In this document: piece by piece, positions 6,864-9,202 of the stretch | How the letters are laid out: each line of letters opens with the position of its first letter | Numbering within the stretch: the first letter of the stretch is position 1 | Assembly: GCA_024206355.1 (NCBI GenBank) | Contig: JAAGZM010000024.1 | Span: forward strand, 1 to 9,202 | DNA: 9,202 bases | Direction: 5' to 3' | From: Gammaproteobacteria bacterium | GTDB taxonomy: Bacteria > Pseudomonadota > Gammaproteobacteria > Enterobacterales > GCA-2746155 | Made by a program: the position numbers and the translations under genes | The notes under the pieces: model-generated | Database searches by the model: none | The model's input: the letters and a program-made list of their open reading frames with translations, nothing else | What the model was told of the DNA's origin: nothing

Positions 6864-6873
6864 TAAAGGTAAT

Positions 6874-6990
6874 ATGAAAGTTAGCAAACTCTTGTTGGGC
6901 GTATGCAAACTCACTCAATGGATGAGTACTAATCCTTCTGTAAGCTGCTGTTTTGAAGTACATAACCATAATTCAGAGCAGATCGACTGA
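6874..6990 (+). CDS. Short ORF of unknown function, 38 codons
   Basis: ATG 6874 is preceded by AAAGG with 4 bases between, a plausible ribosome site, and directly follows the hairpin at 6843-6863. The predicted peptide begins MKVSKLLLGVCKLTQW and ends FEVHNHNSEQID before TGA 6988. It has a short hydrophobic start but no recognised family. It may be the original 5' end of the decayed gene that follows, because its frame is the same as that of 7141-7383 and its FEVHNHNS resembles the start of a secreted-domain strand. Chance or decay is at least as likely as a working peptide. Confidence 0.25.
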   Translation: MKVSKLLLGVCKLTQWMSTNPSVSCCFEVHNHNSEQID

Positions 6991-7009
6991 GGATTCAGGT
7001 TTAACAATC

Positions 7010-7383
7010 ATGCGGCAAATATAAGTGATTTGCTCGATATTACTCTTTGTAACTATCCCTATTAAAGGAGAACAAAAGTATCACTTTGTAAACGAATCTG
7101 GCTCTACTGTGTCACTTGCTATCAAAGACAGTGGTGCGTAGGTTCTTATTTATCAGCATTAGGATGTGGAGTTGGTAAGCTGCCACCACTAGTCGGCTGG
7201 GGAAATGGTAAAGCAATTATCTTTAGTGTAACTTTCCAAGAGTATGATTAGATAACGAGTTGGGTTGGGTAGAGCGACGATCTATCCGAGATAGAAACTA
7301 TTTGGAAGATTGTACGTGGTAATGAGAGTTGGGGTATGAAGTTTACGGGGATTAGTAATTTTAAAAAGCTAAAGCCTGAATAA
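7010..7383 (+). pseudogene. Decayed small exported-protein gene, family unknown
   Basis: Protein-like stretches occur in two frames. Frame A: ATG 7010, an early TAA (7022-7024), then from GTG 7025 a signal-peptide-like ICSILLFVTIPIKGEQ followed by KYHFVNESGSTVSLAIKDS, ending at TAG 7139. Frame B (7141 on): GSYLSALGCGVGKLPPLV, GWGNGKAIIFSVTFQEYD, TAG 7249-7251, TAG 7270-7272, then SDDLSEIETIWKIVRGNE, SWGMKFTGISNFKKLKPE and TAA 7381. Together they suggest one protein of about 120-150 residues broken by a frameshift near 7110-7140 and by three stops. No family recognised. With the short ORF at 6874 and the repeats, this accounts for most of the 736-base gap 6753-7488. Confidence 0.45.
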
Positions 7384-7414
7384 TTCAGTATTTAATGAGT
7401 TACAACAAAGACTC

Positions 7415-7444
7415 TTTACGAAAGATATGGCAAAATGATATTAA
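7415..7444 (+). promoter_or_regulatory. Candidate promoter for pyrK-pyrD
   Basis: TTTACG (7415-7420) and TATTAA (7439-7444), each 4 of 6 to the sigma-70 consensus, separated by 18 bases. Transcription would begin near 7450, just before the leader hairpin. Weak match; offered because an operon start is expected here after a long gap. Confidence 0.3.
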
Positions 7445-7454
7445 TTTATCACTC

Positions 7455-7476
7455 GTCGAAAACTCGACTTATTTTT
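7455..7476 (+). promoter_or_regulatory. Leader hairpin with T-rich tail upstream of pyrK
   Basis: GTCGA (7455-7459) and TCGAC (7464-7468) with an AAAC loop, followed by TTATTTTT (7469-7476). The stem is only 5 bp, so as a terminator it is weak. It ends 12 bases before the pyrK ATG and abuts GGTG (7477-7480), the only ribosome-site candidate. It could act as an attenuator or mask translation; pyrimidine genes are often controlled this way, but no such control is shown here. Confidence 0.35.
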
Positions 7477-7488
7477 GGTGCAAACTAA

Positions 7489-8280
7489 ATGGCTAGATTG
7501 CAGTATATAGAAGATGCTCTTGTTCAAAGTAATGATAGAGTTAATCATGATACCTTTGAAATCGTGGTCAATTCTCCGCAAATTTCAAAGGTTGCTAAAC
7601 CGGGTCAATTTGTAATGGTGTCATGCGCGAAAACTGGCAATTCTCCATTATTAAGACGACCTATATCTATCTACGATATTAATGGTGAAAATTTTTCTTT
7701 ACTGTATAAAGTTGTTGGCTCGGGTACAGAAATAATGTCAGAAATGTCCATCGGCGATACGGTTTCTATGCTTGGTCCTTTAGGTACAGGTTTCAATATC
7801 GCTAAGACTAAACATCACTGTCTCATCGGTGGGGGAATCGGTATTGCACCTTTATTGTATCTCGCCCGAATCATTAGACAGTCTACTCCAGATAGCAAAA
7901 TTACAATTCTAGAAGGTGCAAGAAATAGTAGTGAATTGTTAATTCAAGACAAGTTTCAGCCTTTTGGTGAAATGCTAGTTTCTACCGATGATGGAAGTGA
8001 AGGTCATCATGGTTTTGTCAGTGAACTTCTCGATAGGCTGTCTACTGAAAATATGACTGTATACACCTGTGGTCCAAACCCAATGATGGAAGTTATTGCA
8101 GCTATTTGCCGCAAGCATAATTGGGATTGCCAAGTATCGATGGAAACTCATATGGCATGCGGAATGGGAGCTTGTTTGGGCTGTTCTTTCTTACGTGCTG
8201 GTGAGCACGAAGGTGTAGAAAAATATGTTCATGTTTGCAAGGATGGACCAGTATTTAATGCGGAGGAAATATGGGCTTAG
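7489..8280 (+). CDS. pyrK: Dihydroorotate dehydrogenase electron-transfer subunit
   Basis: Iron-sulfur flavoprotein that passes electrons from the PyrD subunit to NAD+ in class 1B dihydroorotate dehydrogenase (PyrD2K2), a cytoplasmic step of de novo UMP synthesis. The 263 residues match the family. The N-terminal FAD-binding barrel has RRPISIYD (56-63); the NAD-binding part has GGGIGIAPL (114-122) and TCGPNPMM (193-200); the C-terminal 2Fe-2S site has C224, C229, C232 and C250 (C-x4-C-x2-C-x17-C). All key residues are present. ATG 7489 is used; only GGTG 9 bases upstream resembles a ribosome site. Two palindrome copies fall inside: RQST at 130-133, in the turn after the helix following GGGIGIAPL, and RLST at 183-186. 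The gene overlaps pyrD by 10 bases. Other ferredoxin-NADP reductase-like proteins share the fold, but the adjacent class 1B pyrD decides the call. Confidence 0.95.
   Translation: MARLQYIEDALVQSNDRVNHDTFEIVVNSPQISKVAKPGQFVMVSCAKTGNSPLLRRPISIYDINGENFSLLYKVVGSGTEIMSEMSIGDTVSMLGPLGTGFNIAKTKHHCLIGGGIGIAPLLYLARIIRQSTPDSKITILEGARNSSELLIQDKFQPFGEMLVSTDDGSEGHHGFVSELLDRLSTENMTVYTCGPNPMMEVIAAICRKHNWDCQVSMETHMACGMGACLGCSFLRAGEHEGVEKYVHVCKDGPVFNAEEIWA
7874..7886. repeat. Dispersed-palindrome copy in pyrK, first
   Basis: TTAGACAGTCTAC, one mismatch from the 13-bp consensus, in the frame that gives RQST, the same peptide and frame as the two copies in the DUF2066 gene. Preceded by ATT, as is the copy at 3508. 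Confidence 0.75.
8033..8045. repeat. Dispersed-palindrome copy in pyrK, second (variant half)
   Basis: ATAGGCTGTCTAC, two mismatches. The 14-mer AGGCTGTCTACTGA (8035-8048) matches the reverse complement of the third perM copy and its flank. Read as RLST. Confidence 0.6.
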
Positions 8281-9185
8281 ATCTCTCAGTTGATGTAGGT
8301 AACCTGATAATCAAAAATCCAATTATGACTGCATCTGGCACTTTTGGTTATGGTGAAGAATTTGCTCCTTTTGTTGATTTAGTAACTTTGGGAGGGATTG
8401 TGGTGAAGGGGATATCTCTAGAGCCGCGCCCTGGAAATCCTCCTCCTCGGATAGTTGAAACTGAAGCTGGAATGCTTAATGCGATTGGGCTTCAAAATGT
8501 TGGAGTGGATAAGTTTATCTCCGCTAAAATCCCAATGCTAAAAGCACTTAAAACTACCATAGTTGTTAATATTTTGGGTGATTCCATTGAAGATTACGCA
8601 GAAATTGCACGCCGATTAGATCCCTATGATGATATTCAAGCCGTAGAGGTAAATATATCCTGTCCGAACGTCAAAAAGGGGGGCGCAGCTTTTGGAACGG
8701 TGCCTGAAATAGCCGCTAAAGTTACCAGAACAGTGAAGGACAATACATCGAAACCTGTGATGATTAAACTGTCTCCTAATGTTACCGATATCACTGCGAT
8801 GGCTCACGCTGTTGAAGATGCAGGAGCAGATTCTATCAGCTTGATTAATACGCTCATAGGCATGGCTATCGATGTAAAAACTAGAAAGCCAATTCTAGCC
8901 AATGTCATCGGCGGATTATCAGGTCCAGCGATTAAACCTGTGGCGTTACGAATGGTATATCAAGTAGCTAATGCAGTGAAAATTCCAGTGATTGGGATAG
9001 GGGGTATAACAACATTAGATGATGTACTCCAATTTTTAATTGCAGGCGCAACAGCAGTGCAAATAGGTACTGCAAATTTCATCAATCCAGCAGTCAGTGG
9101 TGATCTAGTAAAAGAGTTAGAAGTTTATCTAGATGAGAACAGCTGTACTTTGCAAGAACTTATCGGCTCGATCCATTACTCTTGA
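8271..9185 (+). CDS. pyrD: Dihydroorotate dehydrogenase catalytic subunit, class 1B
   Basis: FMN enzyme that oxidises dihydroorotate to orotate, the fourth step of pyrimidine synthesis; the class 1B form works with PyrK and NAD+. The 304 residues match class 1B. Visible: ASGTFGYGEEF (21-31), GGIVVKGIS with K46 (41-49), NAIGLQNVGV (70-79), EVNISCPNVKKGG with the catalytic base C131 (126-138), IKLSPNVTDI (165-174), GLSGPAIKP (215-223), and the FMN-phosphate region IGIGGITTLDD (241-251) with AVQIGTANF (262-270). Class 2 enzymes would have Ser as base and an N-terminal membrane helix, both absent. The ATG is preceded by GGAGG at 6-base spacing, a strong ribosome site, and lies inside the end of pyrK (10-base overlap), so the two subunits are co-translated. 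Confidence 0.96.
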   Translation: MGLDLSVDVGNLIIKNPIMTASGTFGYGEEFAPFVDLVTLGGIVVKGISLEPRPGNPPPRIVETEAGMLNAIGLQNVGVDKFISAKIPMLKALKTTIVVNILGDSIEDYAEIARRLDPYDDIQAVEVNISCPNVKKGGAAFGTVPEIAAKVTRTVKDNTSKPVMIKLSPNVTDITAMAHAVEDAGADSISLINTLIGMAIDVKTRKPILANVIGGLSGPAIKPVALRMVYQVANAVKIPVIGIGGITTLDDVLQFLIAGATAVQIGTANFINPAVSGDLVKELEVYLDENSCTLQELIGSIHYS

Positions 9186-9188
9186 CCA

Positions 9189-9201
9189 GTAGACAGTCTA
9201 C
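9189..9201. repeat. Perfect dispersed-palindrome copy just after pyrD
   Basis: GTAGACAGTCTAC, 3 bases after the pyrD stop, with the common flanks A before and C after. It is the only non-coding single copy seen; the window ends one base later, so it may be the edge of a larger repeat or of the next gene. Confidence 0.85.
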
Positions 9202-9202
9202 C

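Noticed and set aside
3508..9201. Neisseria- or Haemophilus-type DNA uptake sequence
   Set aside because: The motif does not match the known uptake words (GCCGTCTGAA, AAGTGCGGT) and, unlike those, is a full palindrome. A new uptake motif cannot be excluded without genome counts.

Overview
The window is AT-rich DNA (about 40% GC by eye) with every recognisable gene on the + strand. The gene content points to a gammaproteobacterium. The run of DUF2066 protein, CDP-alcohol phosphatidyltransferase, AI-2E/PerM permease and Hda (3012-6752) is a known gammaproteobacterial neighbourhood, and DgkA and Hda fit as well. The species cannot be named from the sequence.

Layout. 1-2162: the 3' part of a bifunctional GDP-mannose enzyme (manC) followed after 2 bases by galE, a nucleotide-sugar pair for surface polysaccharide. 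2163-2283: a structured spacer with nested inverted repeats. 2284-2682: dgkA. 2683-3011: no intact gene, but an ORF trace broken by stops. 3012-6752: a tight operon-like block (4-base and 11-base overlaps) of DUF2066 protein, CDP-alcohol phosphatidyltransferase, perM and hda. 6753-7488: a 736-base gap holding a perfect 32-bp tandem duplication, a strong hairpin, a short ORF, a decayed small exported-protein gene, and a possible promoter and leader hairpin. 7489-9185: pyrK and pyrD (class 1B), overlapping by 10 bases, which together would make an NAD-linked dihydroorotate dehydrogenase for pyrimidine synthesis.

The most unusual signal cuts across the genes. A 13-bp palindrome, GTAGAC-W-GTCTAC, occurs about 12 times between 3508 and 9201, four times as a perfect copy, and I saw no copy in the first 3.5 kb. 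Most copies lie inside coding sequence (DUF2066 gene, perM, hda, pyrK) in the two of three reading frames that contain no stop, giving VDSL or RQST peptides. In perM four copies build most of an extra acidic C-terminal tail; in the DUF2066 gene two copies form a 9-residue tandem repeat; two copies sit in the tandem duplication at the hda stop codon; one follows the pyrD stop. Three copies share a variant half (AGTAGACAGCCT), which suggests a family with sub-lineages. I do not recognise this family. It could be a proliferating short palindrome, a protein-binding site or an uptake-type signal.

A second oddity is the pyrK-pyrD class 1B pair, where gammaproteobacteria usually carry the membrane-bound class 2 enzyme.
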